This document shows positions 54,028 to 63,422 of a stretch of 64,000 nt of DNA, in pieces (position 1 is the stretch's first letter; every line of letters starts with the position of its first letter). The notes below the pieces were generated by a model. That model worked only from the letters and a program-made list of their open reading frames with translations. It made no database searches and had not been told where the DNA came from. Position numbers and translations under genes: made by a program. Where the stretch lies: contig JBFGZS010000006.1 of NCBI GenBank assembly GCA_041586615.1, positions 1-64,000 on the forward strand, read 5' to 3'. Origin of the DNA: Motiliproteus sp041586615 (GTDB lineage: Bacteria > Pseudomonadota > Gammaproteobacteria > Pseudomonadales > Balneatricaceae).

Positions 54028-54317
54028 CAGAGTTCTTCCTACTTTTATGGATGAGTTCATGCGGCGATCAGGCCACCGCTTCGATAAGAAGCATTATAGC
54101 TACCCCTTCGGCAATGATAATCCTTCAAAACAGCAAATCACCTTTACCAGACGGTAACAATAGGGCGGAATTATCGGCCATTCTCGGCCCTGATCCTACC
54201 CCTCCTGCGAGCACAACCCAGCGCCCTTTAGGGACGCAGACGGACAGGCCAATGGAGCGGCCCATGGCCGTGGGATAGCAGGCATATTGCCAGCAGATAA
54301 TAGACCCTAGACTGTTA

Positions 54318-55190
54318 CTACCGGACAGGCTTCGTTTTCAATTCGGGCCGACGGTGAATTATCCAGTAGGTCATGCCTACGAGAAAACCGCCGCCGATGA
54401 TGTTGCCCAGCGTCACCGGGATCAGGTTATTAACGATGAAATGACTCAGGGTTAACTCTGCAAACTCTGCCGGGCTATGGCCGGTCATGGCCCAAAATTC
54501 CGGACCTGCAAAAACCTTAATCACAATCCCCATGGGAATCATAAACATGTTGGCGATGCTGTGCTCAAAGCCACTGGCGACGAACATCGCAATCGGTAGT
54601 AGCATCACGAGGATCTTATCGGTCGCACTACGGCACGAGAACGTCATCCAGATGGCAAGGCAAACCATCAGGTTACAGAGCACCCCTAAGGCGACGGCCT
54701 GGCCAAATTCATGCTGCAGCTTATGCTGGGCAATTTTCATGGCATTGATCCCCCAGGCACCATTGCCGGTCATGTGCTGCTGGGCAAACCAGATCATCGC
54801 CACAAAGAAGAAGGCGCCGACCATATTGCCAACATACACCGTACCCCAGTTTCGCAACAGCTGCGCGCTGGTGATTCGGCCGCTGGCTCGGGCCACGGTG
54901 GTTAACACCGACGAGGTGAAGAGCTCGCCGCCACAAATCACCACCAGGATCAGTCCCAGGCTAAACGCCAGACCGCCAATGAGCTTAGCCATTCCGAACG
55001 GCATATCAGCGGCACCGGTCGTGACCGTGGTATAAAACACAAAGGCAATGGAGATGAATACACCTGCCGTGATGGCAAGATAGAAAGATTGAAGCGGGTT
55101 TTTGGTCGCTTTATTGACACCCACCTCTTCGGCTTTGTGCGCCATGGCTGCTGGCATCAGCGCGTCAAACGGGTTGTTTTCAGGTTGCAC
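54318..55190 (-). CDS. focA: Formate channel/transporter, FocA type
   Basis: 290 residues, six TM helices of the formate-nitrite transporter family. AGVFISIAFVFYTTVTTG, the Omega-loop region GLILVVICGGELFTSSVLTT, NWGTVYVGNMVGAFFF and the constriction histidine in GFEHSIANMFMIPMGI followed by GNIIGGGFLVGMTYWIIH mark it as FocA rather than NirC. It would export or recover the formate made by AdhC and FghA. Separate promoter likely; about 290 bp separate it from adhC. Confidence 0.92.
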   Translation of the reverse strand: MQPENNPFDALMPAAMAHKAEEVGVNKATKNPLQSFYLAITAGVFISIAFVFYTTVTTGAADMPFGMAKLIGGLAFSLGLILVVICGGELFTSSVLTTVARASGRITSAQLLRNWGTVYVGNMVGAFFFVAMIWFAQQHMTGNGAWGINAMKIAQHKLQHEFGQAVALGVLCNLMVCLAIWMTFSCRSATDKILVMLLPIAMFVASGFEHSIANMFMIPMGIVIKVFAGPEFWAMTGHSPAEFAELTLSHFIVNNLIPVTLGNIIGGGFLVGMTYWIIHRRPELKTKPVR

Positions 55191-55405
55191 GGGGTGCTCC
55201 TTCAGGATTAGTTGATTGCCCGAAACCTCCCTATCGGCGCATTATGAAGATCACCCGGTACACTATGAAGGTCACCGCAACTGGCTGTCCTTACTACCGC
55301 GGCGGTTATAGGTACTCAGGCGTGTTTGTTGCTTTTCAAGCGCTACCTGGCAGCTAACACACAGGCGCACACCGGGGACTGCCTTACGGCGCTTTTCTGA
55401 GATTA

Positions 55406-55431
55406 AGGCTGCCTCCTAACAGAGGCAGCCT
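55406..55431 (-). terminator. Hairpin after the iron alcohol dehydrogenase
   Basis: AGGCTGCCTC/GAGGCAGCCT, a perfect 10-bp stem with a six-base loop, 15 bases past the stop. There is only a short T-run, so its terminator strength is uncertain. Confidence 0.6.
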
Positions 55432-55445
55432 GCCTAGCATTACCT

Positions 55446-56597
55446 TTACATCACTTTCTTGAAGATCTCGACGATCTCTTCAGTGGTTGCTTTTCTCGGG
55501 TTGGTCAAAGAGCAAGGATCGTTCAAGGCGTTGATCGCCATAAACGCCAACCGCTCCTCTTTGACGCCCAGGTCAGCAAGCTTTTGTGCGGTGCCTACCG
55601 CCGCTGACAGTTTCTCGATGGCAAGGATGCCCGCTTCTGCGGCCTCAGAGTCAGACATCCCGGTGGTATCAACACCCAGGGTTCTGGCGATATCAGCAAA
55701 GCGGTCGGCTTTTGCTACCGCGTTAAAACGTGATACGTCCGGCAGCAGGATGGCGTTGGACAGACCGTGCACCAGGTCATAAACACCCCCAAGCTGGTGC
55801 GCCATGGCGTGAACATAGCCCAGTGACGCATTGGAGAAGGCCATACCGGCCAGGTACTCGGCATACTGCATAGCATCTCTGGCCTCGAGGTCTTCACCAT
55901 CATTGACCGCAGCTTCGAGGTTTTCGGCAATCAGCTCGATGGCCTTGGTTGCCACAGCATCGGTTATGGGTGTCGCGGCTGTCGAAACATACGCTTCTAC
56001 CGCATGCGTCAAGGCGTCCATGCCGGTCGCTGCCGTTAGCGACTTGGGCATCGCCACCATCAGCTTGGTATCGTTTACTGCAATGATGGGGAGTAGGTTC
56101 TTATCGACGACGGGGTACTTGGTCTCGTCTGCTTCATTGGTGACGATGGCAAAGACTGTCATCTCCGCCGCCGTACCTGCCGTGGTATTGACAGTAACCA
56201 ACGGCAGCTGCGGCTGCGCTGACAGGTGGACACCTTTGGCGTAATCCCGGATGTGGCCACCGTTGGTCGCGACCAGGGCGATGCCTTTGGCGCAGTCATG
56301 GGGTGATCCACCGCCGAAAGAGATGACGAAGTCACAGCCTTGCCCTTGCAGTAAGGTCAGACCGTCTTCGATATTGGCCTCTGTGGGGTTGGGCTTCACC
56401 TCATCGAAGATAACGAAATCAATCTGGTGCGTATCCAGCACTCGAGTCAGGTGATCGACCAACTTGATATCAACCAAGACTTTGTCGGTGACAACTAACG
56501 CCTTCTTGAAGTTTCGCGCGTTTAGTTCTGCACCGAGTTCCTTGATGGCGTCGGGTCCCATTAAAGACATTTGCGGCATGTAGAAAGTATTGCTCAT
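55446..56597 (-). CDS. Iron-containing alcohol dehydrogenase
   Basis: 383 residues of the group III Fe-ADH family (YiaY/AdhB/methanol dehydrogenase-like). NAD-binding GGGSPHDCAKGIALVATNGG; metal ligands D and H in GMDALTHAVEAYVS, and two His in YVHAMAHQLGGVYDLVHG. It oxidises a short primary alcohol to the aldehyde, or reduces the aldehyde. The position beside the formaldehyde genes suggests a role upstream of AdhC, but the substrate is inferred. The divergent LysR gene is the likely regulator. Confidence 0.92.
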   Translation of the reverse strand: MSNTFYMPQMSLMGPDAIKELGAELNARNFKKALVVTDKVLVDIKLVDHLTRVLDTHQIDFVIFDEVKPNPTEANIEDGLTLLQGQGCDFVISFGGGSPHDCAKGIALVATNGGHIRDYAKGVHLSAQPQLPLVTVNTTAGTAAEMTVFAIVTNEADETKYPVVDKNLLPIIAVNDTKLMVAMPKSLTAATGMDALTHAVEAYVSTAATPITDAVATKAIELIAENLEAAVNDGEDLEARDAMQYAEYLAGMAFSNASLGYVHAMAHQLGGVYDLVHGLSNAILLPDVSRFNAVAKADRFADIARTLGVDTTGMSDSEAAEAGILAIEKLSAAVGTAQKLADLGVKEERLAFMAINALNDPCSLTNPRKATTEEIVEIFKKVM

Positions 56598-57010
56598 GAG
56601 TCATTCCTCAACGTTAACTAAAATTCGCTCGTCGCCTGCGCTCGGCTCCTGGCTCGAACACCGGCAGCGGAGTTAACAATCATCCTTTGCGGGTTCGGGT
56701 TGTTACGCTAATGATCTCTACGCGGCGTCATTGAGATACAGTGTATCCCTATATTTTTTGCTGATAATCCTGCTTGTTGGTAAATTACTTTTTCTGCTGA
56801 GCAACAATAGAGCTGACCCTGATGCCAACTTTGCGCAGCTAAGGTTCAGGCGCCACTGCCAAAACCCTGGCCATGACTGCCACTTTCAGCTAGACAAGCG
56901 CTCAATCATAGGACTTAGACGCGATCACCCGCGTAGAAACAGCTGTTGCACTTGCCCACCAATTAAAGATAATCTGGCTGTATTCATGTTTTTTTTACAC
57001 CGAGGTAACA
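56598..57010. other. Divergent promoter region, Fe-ADH / LysR
   Basis: About 410 bp without a convincing gene. The promoters of both divergent genes should be here. No clear palindromic operator was recognised. Confidence 0.5.
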
Positions 57011-57883
57011 ATGTTCAATTGGGAAGGCGTCTGTGAATTTGTCGCGGTTGCCGAAGCGGAGAGCTTTACTGCCGCCGCCAAACGGCTCGGTATATCAACA
57101 GCCCAGGTCAGCAGACAGGTCAGTGCATTGGAAACCCGGCTGTCCGCCAAGCTGTTCTATCGCACCACGCGCCGGGTGGCGGTGACCGAGGTCGGCAATA
57201 TCTACTACCAACACTGTCGGCAGCTATTGGACGGTTTGGATGAAGCGGAGCGCGCCATCACTAATCTGCAAAGCACACCGACAGGGAAGCTAAAAATTAC
57301 CGCGCCGACCACCTACGGTGAGAGAACGATCGTCCCTTTGATTAATAACTTTGTGGCAAAATACCCGGAGCTGGATGTGTGGCTACGCCTAACCAACCAG
57401 ACCCTAGACTTGATCGACGAAGGCTATGATCTGGCCATCCGCCTGGGGAAACTGGATGATTCGTCGATGATGGCAAAGCGGCTGGCGTCACGCACCCGGT
57501 ACGTCTGCGCATCGCCCGACTACCTCTCAACCCACGGGGTGCCACACTCGCTGTCGGAACTGGAGCAACACAACTGCCTGCAAGGCACGCTGGACTACTG
57601 GCTTTTTCAGGAAAACGGTAAAGCGCGCAATATCAAGATCACGGGGAACATCCGCTGTAACAGTGGCCGAGCCTTGGTTGATGCCGCGTTGAAGGGCATC
57701 GGTATCGTCCAGTTGCCGGACTACTATGTGTCGCATTTTATCGAAAGCGGCCAACTGGTCTCGCTACTGGAACACCTGCGCGAGCCGGATGAGGGTGTCT
57801 GGGCGCTCTACCCACACAACAGGCACCTATCGCCCAAGGTGCGGATGCTGATAGATTACCTGAGTGAAGCGCTGGGGTATTAA
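57011..57883 (+). CDS. LysR-type regulator, CrgA/DmlR-like
   Basis: 290 residues. N-terminal helix-turn-helix FVAVAEAESFTAAAKRLGIS then TAQVSRQVSALETRLSAKLF; linker GLDEAERAITNLQSTPTGKL; effector domain LKITAPTTYGERTIVPLIN and DEGYDLAIRLGKLDDSSMMA, typical of the CrgA/AaeR branch. GAGG lies just before the ATG. Divergent from the Fe-ADH gene, so it is a candidate for alcohol- or aldehyde-responsive control. Inference from position only. Confidence 0.9.
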   Translation: MFNWEGVCEFVAVAEAESFTAAAKRLGISTAQVSRQVSALETRLSAKLFYRTTRRVAVTEVGNIYYQHCRQLLDGLDEAERAITNLQSTPTGKLKITAPTTYGERTIVPLINNFVAKYPELDVWLRLTNQTLDLIDEGYDLAIRLGKLDDSSMMAKRLASRTRYVCASPDYLSTHGVPHSLSELEQHNCLQGTLDYWLFQENGKARNIKITGNIRCNSGRALVDAALKGIGIVQLPDYYVSHFIESGQLVSLLEHLREPDEGVWALYPHNRHLSPKVRMLIDYLSEALGY

Positions 57884-57920
57884 GACAGCACCGTAATACC
57901 GAGCACAACACGTCGTCTCG

Positions 57921-58037
57921 ATAGGCGGTTTATGCATGAACCGCCGCGGCATAATGCCGGGTGAGACAAGGCCGGACATGTCCGGCCTTGTCGTCATCAA
58001 AAGAACGAATGAATCGGTATTTTGATACCCCGTTAAT
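57921..58037 (-). repeat. Three-hairpin interspersed repeat, family 1, copy B
   Basis: 117 bp, homologous to 31199-31316. Hairpin 1 arms GGCGGTT/AACCGCC are fully paired. Hairpin 2 is a 28-bp perfect palindrome centred at 57977/57978 (arms GACAAGGCCGGACA). Hairpin 3 keeps ATCAAAA/TTTTGAT arms. Base changes relative to copy A preserve pairing in hairpins 1 and 2. It lies 18 bases 3' of the porin stop. Confidence 0.85.
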
Positions 58038-58055
58038 CAATCGATCCTGCGGGTG

Positions 58056-59159
58056 TTAGAACAGATAACGCGTCGAGAACTGGATGCGATCCAGATCCAC
58101 GTCAGCAACGCCTTCCGCATGAAAGTCATAACTCTTGCGCTGAACCTCAACCCCCATACGCACCTGCTTGGTCACATCCCACACTATGTTGGCATGTACC
58201 GACTGAACGCCTTTCAGAGTAGTGCCCGTTTCGGCGTCGGTTGCGGCAAGCATTAGCGTCGAGCGGACACCCTTGCCCCAGACATGCTTATAGGCGATGG
58301 AAGCGCCTGTACTATCGAGGGTATCGAAGGTGGCACCAGCGCCTTTAGAGGCGGCATGGGCCGCCAGCCCCATATAACGACCCAGCGCACCGTGATTCAA
58401 CTGCACGCGCAGATCGTCGCCGTTACTACCAATCTTGAATTTACCGGTCAAGCTGAGCGCCGCACCAATCTTGTCGTCGTCGCTGGCGTTCTTCAGCTGG
58501 CGAACCAGTAGCGCAGCAGACGCGTGGGAACGCTTATCGCGGCTATTGGCATCATAGCGGGCGACCAGGTCCGGTATATTGTTGTTATCCGTAGCCAACG
58601 TATTAGGGTTCTCCGCCGCCAACATCAGCTTGCCGTTCTCCAGCGACTGGGTGTAACGGACCTGGGCCTGGCGCACGAAGATTACGCTGGCGTGCTGAGT
58701 AAAATCGAGCATCTCACCCAGGCCTGCCAGGTCCATAAAGGTGGACCAGGTCTGCCCCATAAGGATGCCATTCATTGAGCCGTAAGCATGACGGATACGA
58801 AAGCTGTTTGAGTTGGAGACGATCTCATTGCCTGCGGTACCGTAGAAATCACCCTCAATATGGGTATTCAGTGTTCCTGCATCGGTTTCCGTGGAGGTCT
58901 TGAGCCAGATACGCGATTCGCGCGCACTCATGTCGATGGTCGCGTCGGCACCTTGACTAACTTTTCTACCTACAGACGGGGAAACGACGGTACCGCTTAC
59001 CGCGAGACCCGGATCGTTATAACTGACATCAAATTTGGCGTAACCGCCTAGCGTCACCTCCGTCTCTCCTGCGTTGAACTTGGCCGCATAGCCAGGAGCA
59101 GCGAACGCTGCTGCACTGATAGCTGCGACTAGTAGAGATATTTTCTTTTTCTTATTCAT
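58056..59159 (-). CDS. Outer membrane porin, DcaP-like
   Basis: 367 residues. Signal peptide MNKKKKISLLVAAISAAAFA then APGYA-AK. First strand ETEVTLGGYAKFDVSY; RESRIWLKTSTETDAGTLNT and SFRIRHAYGSMNGILMGQTW are the DcaP-family blocks; C-terminal RIQFSTRYLF ends in Phe as expected for BAM recognition. DcaP-like porins admit organic acids such as phthalates or dicarboxylates. The substrate here is unknown. It is followed on its 3' side by repeat copy B. Confidence 0.88.
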   Translation of the reverse strand: MNKKKKISLLVAAISAAAFAAPGYAAKFNAGETEVTLGGYAKFDVSYNDPGLAVSGTVVSPSVGRKVSQGADATIDMSARESRIWLKTSTETDAGTLNTHIEGDFYGTAGNEIVSNSNSFRIRHAYGSMNGILMGQTWSTFMDLAGLGEMLDFTQHASVIFVRQAQVRYTQSLENGKLMLAAENPNTLATDNNNIPDLVARYDANSRDKRSHASAALLVRQLKNASDDDKIGAALSLTGKFKIGSNGDDLRVQLNHGALGRYMGLAAHAASKGAGATFDTLDSTGASIAYKHVWGKGVRSTLMLAATDAETGTTLKGVQSVHANIVWDVTKQVRMGVEVQRKSYDFHAEGVADVDLDRIQFSTRYLF

Positions 59160-59757
59160 GCTACTTCCTTCTCATCGATTAACAACCTATAAACCCTAAT
59201 ACACAGAACCTAGTTTCGCTATGCGAACTAAGATATCTTTATGCGCGCACAGGCAGAACAAAACAACACGCGAGCACAAAATAACAGCCATTACGTGCGA
59301 GAATTACAATAAAGCATGCGCGCGGCAGAGAGACCCGCTGCGCAGTTCATCAGCGGGGTCCTGACACAGGAGTTAGGCGCGTATGCTTGATTGGAAAAAG
59401 AAGTAACGACTTAGACGTCCTAACTACTTAGACGTCCAATCCAGCTGATCAAACCGTTTGGCACGGACAGGCTGCGAGTCACAACCACCCGATTGCTCTC
59501 GTTGTCATCCAGATGGGGCTGGCGCAGGGCTTCGATGAGAGCACGCAAGTCGGCGATATCGCGTGCTCGCTCTTTAGCGTCAATAAAACGCTTTTATTCG
59601 GCACGAACGAGAGCTTACGCCCTATGCGCAAGTCCCATTCATTGCCCGAACGGGGCTTGCTCTTCCAGGCTTTTTTGGGTTTTTAAGCCTTTATATCAAC
59701 AACTTACTGTTATACCCGGCCAGTTTCCAAGCGAAATAAGCACGACACACGTCGCAC
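59160..59757. other. Intergenic region between ETF-QO and porin, with a possible decayed gene end
   Basis: A minus-strand frame at 59424-59592 encodes RFIDAKERARDIADLRALIE and on to GLISWIGRLSS then a stop, but has no start codon. It reads like the C-terminal end of a real protein that was not recognised. A hairpin GACCC(G)CT/AGCGGGGTC lies at 59333-59354, and a 12-bp direct repeat (ACTTAGACGTCC) at 59410 and 59427. No intact gene seen. Confidence 0.45.
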
Positions 59758-61422
59758 TCACATATTCGGATAATTGGGGCCGCCGGCGCCTTCCGGTGCG
59801 ACCCAGGTGATGTTCTGAGAGGGGTCTTTGATATCGCAGGTTTTGCAATGTACGCAGTTCTGCGCATTGATCTGTAAGCGTTTGTCGCCATTCTCCTTTT
59901 CGACCACCTCGTAAACACCTGCCGGGCAGTAGCGCTGTGCCGGTTCATCGTAGATCGGCAGATTGTGCTCTAGAGGGATAGTGCTGTCTTTGAGCTTCAA
60001 GTGACAGGGCTGCTCCTCTTCATGATTCGTATTGGAGAGGAAAACCGAAGATAGCTTATCGAAGCTGATCACACCGTCGGGCTTGGGATAGTTGATCTGG
60101 GCACACTCGGCTGCGGGCTGGAGCTGAGCGTGATCCGGGTTACGGTCACGCAGGGTAATTGGCAGCTTGCCCTTGAACCAGTTCTGATCGACGTAGTTAA
60201 ACGCACCACCCATGGTCATGCCGAACTTGTGCATTGCGGGGCCGAAGTTACGCGAGCGGTGCAACTCATCGTTAAGCCAGCTTCTTTCAAAGCTCTCATC
60301 GTGCTGAGTCAGTTCGGTTCCGGCAAAGCCTTCGGCGATCGCAGCAACAACCGTTTCAGCGGCGATCATACCGCTCTTCATTGCTGTATGGCTGCCTTTG
60401 ATCTTGGCGAAGTTTAATGTGCCGGCATCACAGCCGATCAACAGGCCGCCTGGGAAGCTCATCTTCGGTAGCGAATTGTAGCCGCCTTTAGCGATGGCTC
60501 GGGCACCGTAAGAGATGCGCTTACCACCTTCGAGATATTGCTTAAACACCGGGTGGTGCTTCATCCGCTGCATCTCATCGAATGGACTCAGGTGCGGGTT
60601 GGTGTAGCCAAGGTCGGTGATCAGCCCCAGTACCACCTGATTGCCTTCGGCGTGATACAGAAACGATCCACCCGCCGCATTGCTACCTAACGGCCAGCCG
60701 GCACCATGAATAACCAAGCCAGGCTTGTGTTTGGCAGGATCGATATCCCAGAGCTCTTTAATGCCAATACCGTAGTGTTGTGGATCGGCATCTTTATCCA
60801 GTTCGAATTGACTAATCAGCTCTTTACCCAAGTGGCCACGACAGCCTTCGGCGAACAGGGTGTACTTGGCGTGCAGCTCCATGCCGGGCATAAAGCTATC
60901 TTTGGGTTCGCCGTTGACGTCCAAGCCCATATCGCCGGTGGCGATACCTTTGACCGAACCATCGTCGTTGTAAAGAATCTCGGCAGCGGCAAAACCGGGG
61001 AAAATCTCGACGCCCAGGGCACCGGCTTGCTCGGCCAACCAGCGGCACAGGTTGCCGAGGCTGATGACATAGTTACCGTCGTTGTGCATGGTGTGTGGCA
61101 CCATAGCATTGGGGATTCTGGTCGCCTTTTGTTCATTGTTGAACAGGTAGATCTCATCGCCGCTCACTGATGCGCCCAGATTGAGACCCATCTCTTTCCA
61201 ATCGGGAAATAGTTCGTCGAGGGCACGAGGTTCGAAAACGGCACCGGAGAGAATATGCGCACCGACCTCCGAGCCTTTCTCAACGACACAGACCATCAGT
61301 TCCTGTTCATTGGCTTGGGCTTGCTGCATCAGCCGGCAAGCGGCAGACAGGCCCGCAGGGCCGGCACCGACTATGACAACATCAAATTCCATCGCTTCGC
61401 GTTCCACAAGGATGTTCCTCAT
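59758..61422 (-). CDS. Electron transfer flavoprotein-ubiquinone oxidoreductase
   Basis: 554 residues. N-terminal FAD fold EFDVVIVGAGPAGLSAACRL; ubiquinone/FAD middle part (GAGWPLGSNAAGGSFLYHAE, GLLIGCDAGTLNFAKIKGSH); C-terminal 4Fe-4S cluster with Cys in QRYCPAGVYE and CVHCKTCDIKDP. A membrane-associated enzyme that passes electrons from reduced ETF to quinone. The start could also be an internal Met at residue 11 (MEFDVVIVG). Same strand as etfA and etfB, separated by about 200 bp. Confidence 0.97.
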   Translation of the reverse strand: MRNILVEREAMEFDVVIVGAGPAGLSAACRLMQQAQANEQELMVCVVEKGSEVGAHILSGAVFEPRALDELFPDWKEMGLNLGASVSGDEIYLFNNEQKATRIPNAMVPHTMHNDGNYVISLGNLCRWLAEQAGALGVEIFPGFAAAEILYNDDGSVKGIATGDMGLDVNGEPKDSFMPGMELHAKYTLFAEGCRGHLGKELISQFELDKDADPQHYGIGIKELWDIDPAKHKPGLVIHGAGWPLGSNAAGGSFLYHAEGNQVVLGLITDLGYTNPHLSPFDEMQRMKHHPVFKQYLEGGKRISYGARAIAKGGYNSLPKMSFPGGLLIGCDAGTLNFAKIKGSHTAMKSGMIAAETVVAAIAEGFAGTELTQHDESFERSWLNDELHRSRNFGPAMHKFGMTMGGAFNYVDQNWFKGKLPITLRDRNPDHAQLQPAAECAQINYPKPDGVISFDKLSSVFLSNTNHEEEQPCHLKLKDSTIPLEHNLPIYDEPAQRYCPAGVYEVVEKENGDKRLQINAQNCVHCKTCDIKDPSQNITWVAPEGAGGPNYPNM

Positions 61423-61626
61423 AAACTATTGAATGATTGCAGGCGACATCCGCGCCTCTGGTCGCTCGCCTCATAAACATCGACTCGGTGTGCCGGCGCA
61501 GAGACATTCTCCTCGCCTAGACGCCTATTGCACCCATTTCCGCTGTTTGTGGATGGGCACGTTCAAGAATCCAGTCCGTGCCAGAAGAAGCGACCGCTCT
61601 ACGGGTGAGTATAAAGAGGGGTGACG

Positions 61627-62553
61627 TCAGAGCGTTTCCGCCAATTCTGGGACCGCCTCAAACAGGTCTGCCACCAGACCGTAATCGGCAACCTGAAAGA
61701 TTGGCGCTTCTTCGTCCTTGTTGATGGCCACGATGACCTTCGAGTCTTTCATCCCGGCAAGATGCTGGATGGCACCAGAGATACCGACTGCGATGTACAG
61801 CTCTGGGGCGACGATCTTGCCGGTCTGCCCTACCTGCATATCGTTGGGTACGAACCCGGCGTCGACGGCGGCGCGGGAAGCACCGATGGCGGCTCCAAGC
61901 TTGTCGGCCACTGGATCGAGCATACCGAAGTTATCGCCGTTGCCCATGCCACGACCACCGGAGATGATGATTTTAGCGCTGGTCAGCTCAGGACGGTCGG
62001 ACTGCGCCAGCACCTCTTTCACAAAAGAAGAAACGCCGGCGTCGCTGGCCCGGTCTAGGTTTTCCACCGTAGCGCTACCCTCAGTGGTGGCCGCATCAAA
62101 ACCGGTCGAACGCACGGTAACCACCTTGACCCTGTCGGAGGACTGTACGGTGGCGATGGCGTTACCGGCATAAATCGGGCGCTTGAAAGTATCGGTACCG
62201 TCGACGGCGATAATTTCAGAGATCTGCGCCACATCCAGGGCGGCAGCCACCCGCGGCATGAAATTCTTGCCGTTGGTGGTGGCTGGCGCCAGTATGTGGC
62301 TGTAGTCGATGGCCAGTTCGGTCACCAACTGCCCCAAATTCTCTGCCAACTGATGGGCGTAGGTGGTGTTGTCCACCACCAGCACCTTATTCACCCCGCT
62401 GATCTTAGCGGCTTCCTCGGCGGCTGTGCCACACTTCTCGCCCGCGACCAACAGATCGATATCACCGCCGATCTGGATGGCGGCGGTGACGGTGTTCAGG
62501 GTCGCCGCCTTCAGGGTGCAATTGTCGTGTTCCGCAATTACCAGGATGCTCAT
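61627..62553 (-). CDS. etfA: Electron transfer flavoprotein subunit alpha
   Basis: 308 residues. The FAD-binding signature GFVPNDMQVGQTGKIVAPEL then YIAVGISGAIQHLAGMKDS is intact, and RGMGNGDNFGMLDPVADKLG precedes it. Together with EtfB it accepts electrons from acyl-CoA and related dehydrogenases. One base separates it from the etfB stop. Confidence 0.97.
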   Translation of the reverse strand: MSILVIAEHDNCTLKAATLNTVTAAIQIGGDIDLLVAGEKCGTAAEEAAKISGVNKVLVVDNTTYAHQLAENLGQLVTELAIDYSHILAPATTNGKNFMPRVAAALDVAQISEIIAVDGTDTFKRPIYAGNAIATVQSSDRVKVVTVRSTGFDAATTEGSATVENLDRASDAGVSSFVKEVLAQSDRPELTSAKIIISGGRGMGNGDNFGMLDPVADKLGAAIGASRAAVDAGFVPNDMQVGQTGKIVAPELYIAVGISGAIQHLAGMKDSKVIVAINKDEEAPIFQVADYGLVADLFEAVPELAETL

Positions 62554-62554
62554 A

Positions 62555-63304
62555 TCAGATCACCTTCGCTTCGTTCTTCAGTTTCTTGACCAGCTCATCC
62601 ACGCTGGCGACAATCACACCGGCGCTACGCTCGGGCGGCACCTCAACCTTAAGAGTCTTGAGTCGAGGGCTAACGTCCACACCGTACTCCGCAGGTTTTT
62701 TGACTGCCAACGGCTTTCGCTTGGCCTTCATGATGTTGGGCAGTGACGCGTAGCGTGGTTCATTCAGGCGCAAGTCGGTGGTAATGATAGCCGGCAAGGT
62801 CAAGGAGAGCGTTTGTAAGCCTCCGTCGATTTCACGGGTCACCTCCACCGTACCATCGCCCATATGGACTTCGGAGGCGAAGGTCCCCTGCGACATGCCG
62901 GTCAAGGCGCCCAGCATCTGGCCGGTCTGATTATTGTCGGAATCGATGGACTGCTTGCCAAGAATAACGAGTTCAGGCTGCTCGGCCTCGACCACTTTGG
63001 CCAGTAATTTAGCCACGGCCAGCGATTCCAAGACTGCCTCGGTCTCAACCAGAATACCGCGGTCGGCCCCCAGAGCCATGGCAGTACGGATCTGTTCCTG
63101 TACCGCCTTGGGCCCCATGGAGACCACCACCACCTCGCTGGCAACACCCTTCTCTTTCAGACGAACCGCTTCCTCGACCGCAATCTCGCAGAAGGGATTC
63201 AGCGCCATCTTAACGTTACTAAGATCAACGTCAGACTGGTCACTCTTGACCCGAACCTTAACGTTGTAATCAATCACACGCTTTACCGCTACCAGTATTT
63301 TCAT
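62555..63304 (-). CDS. etfB: Electron transfer flavoprotein subunit beta
   Basis: 249 residues. N-terminus MKILVAVKRVIDYNVKVRVK; the AMP-binding/recognition region LGKQSIDSDNNQTGQMLGAL and the signature VTREIDGGLQTLSLTLPAII are present. First gene of etfBA. The C-terminal recognition loop follows the bacterial group I form. Confidence 0.97.
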   Translation of the reverse strand: MKILVAVKRVIDYNVKVRVKSDQSDVDLSNVKMALNPFCEIAVEEAVRLKEKGVASEVVVVSMGPKAVQEQIRTAMALGADRGILVETEAVLESLAVAKLLAKVVEAEQPELVILGKQSIDSDNNQTGQMLGALTGMSQGTFASEVHMGDGTVEVTREIDGGLQTLSLTLPAIITTDLRLNEPRYASLPNIMKAKRKPLAVKKPAEYGVDVSPRLKTLKVEVPPERSAGVIVASVDELVKKLKNEAKVI

Positions 63305-63422
63305 TGCTTGTACCTACCCCTCTTCACCCAAAAATTCATACAGGGTGCAATAGACGCTCCTGTGCGCCCTGTGTTTCTTTAACGCCGGCACCGGAGGCCC
63401 AAGCGCCTAATTGGTTAGCTGG

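Noticed and set aside
56731..57036. 101-residue frame before the LysR gene
   Set aside because: It overlaps the LysR start, loses its hydrophobic pattern after about 25 residues, and has no likeness to a family.
59333..59354. Third copy of the family 2 terminator repeat
   Set aside because: The GACCC/GGGTC arms are similar, but the loop is much longer, one base is bulged, and the conserved tail and the GCACC/GGTGC hairpin are absent.
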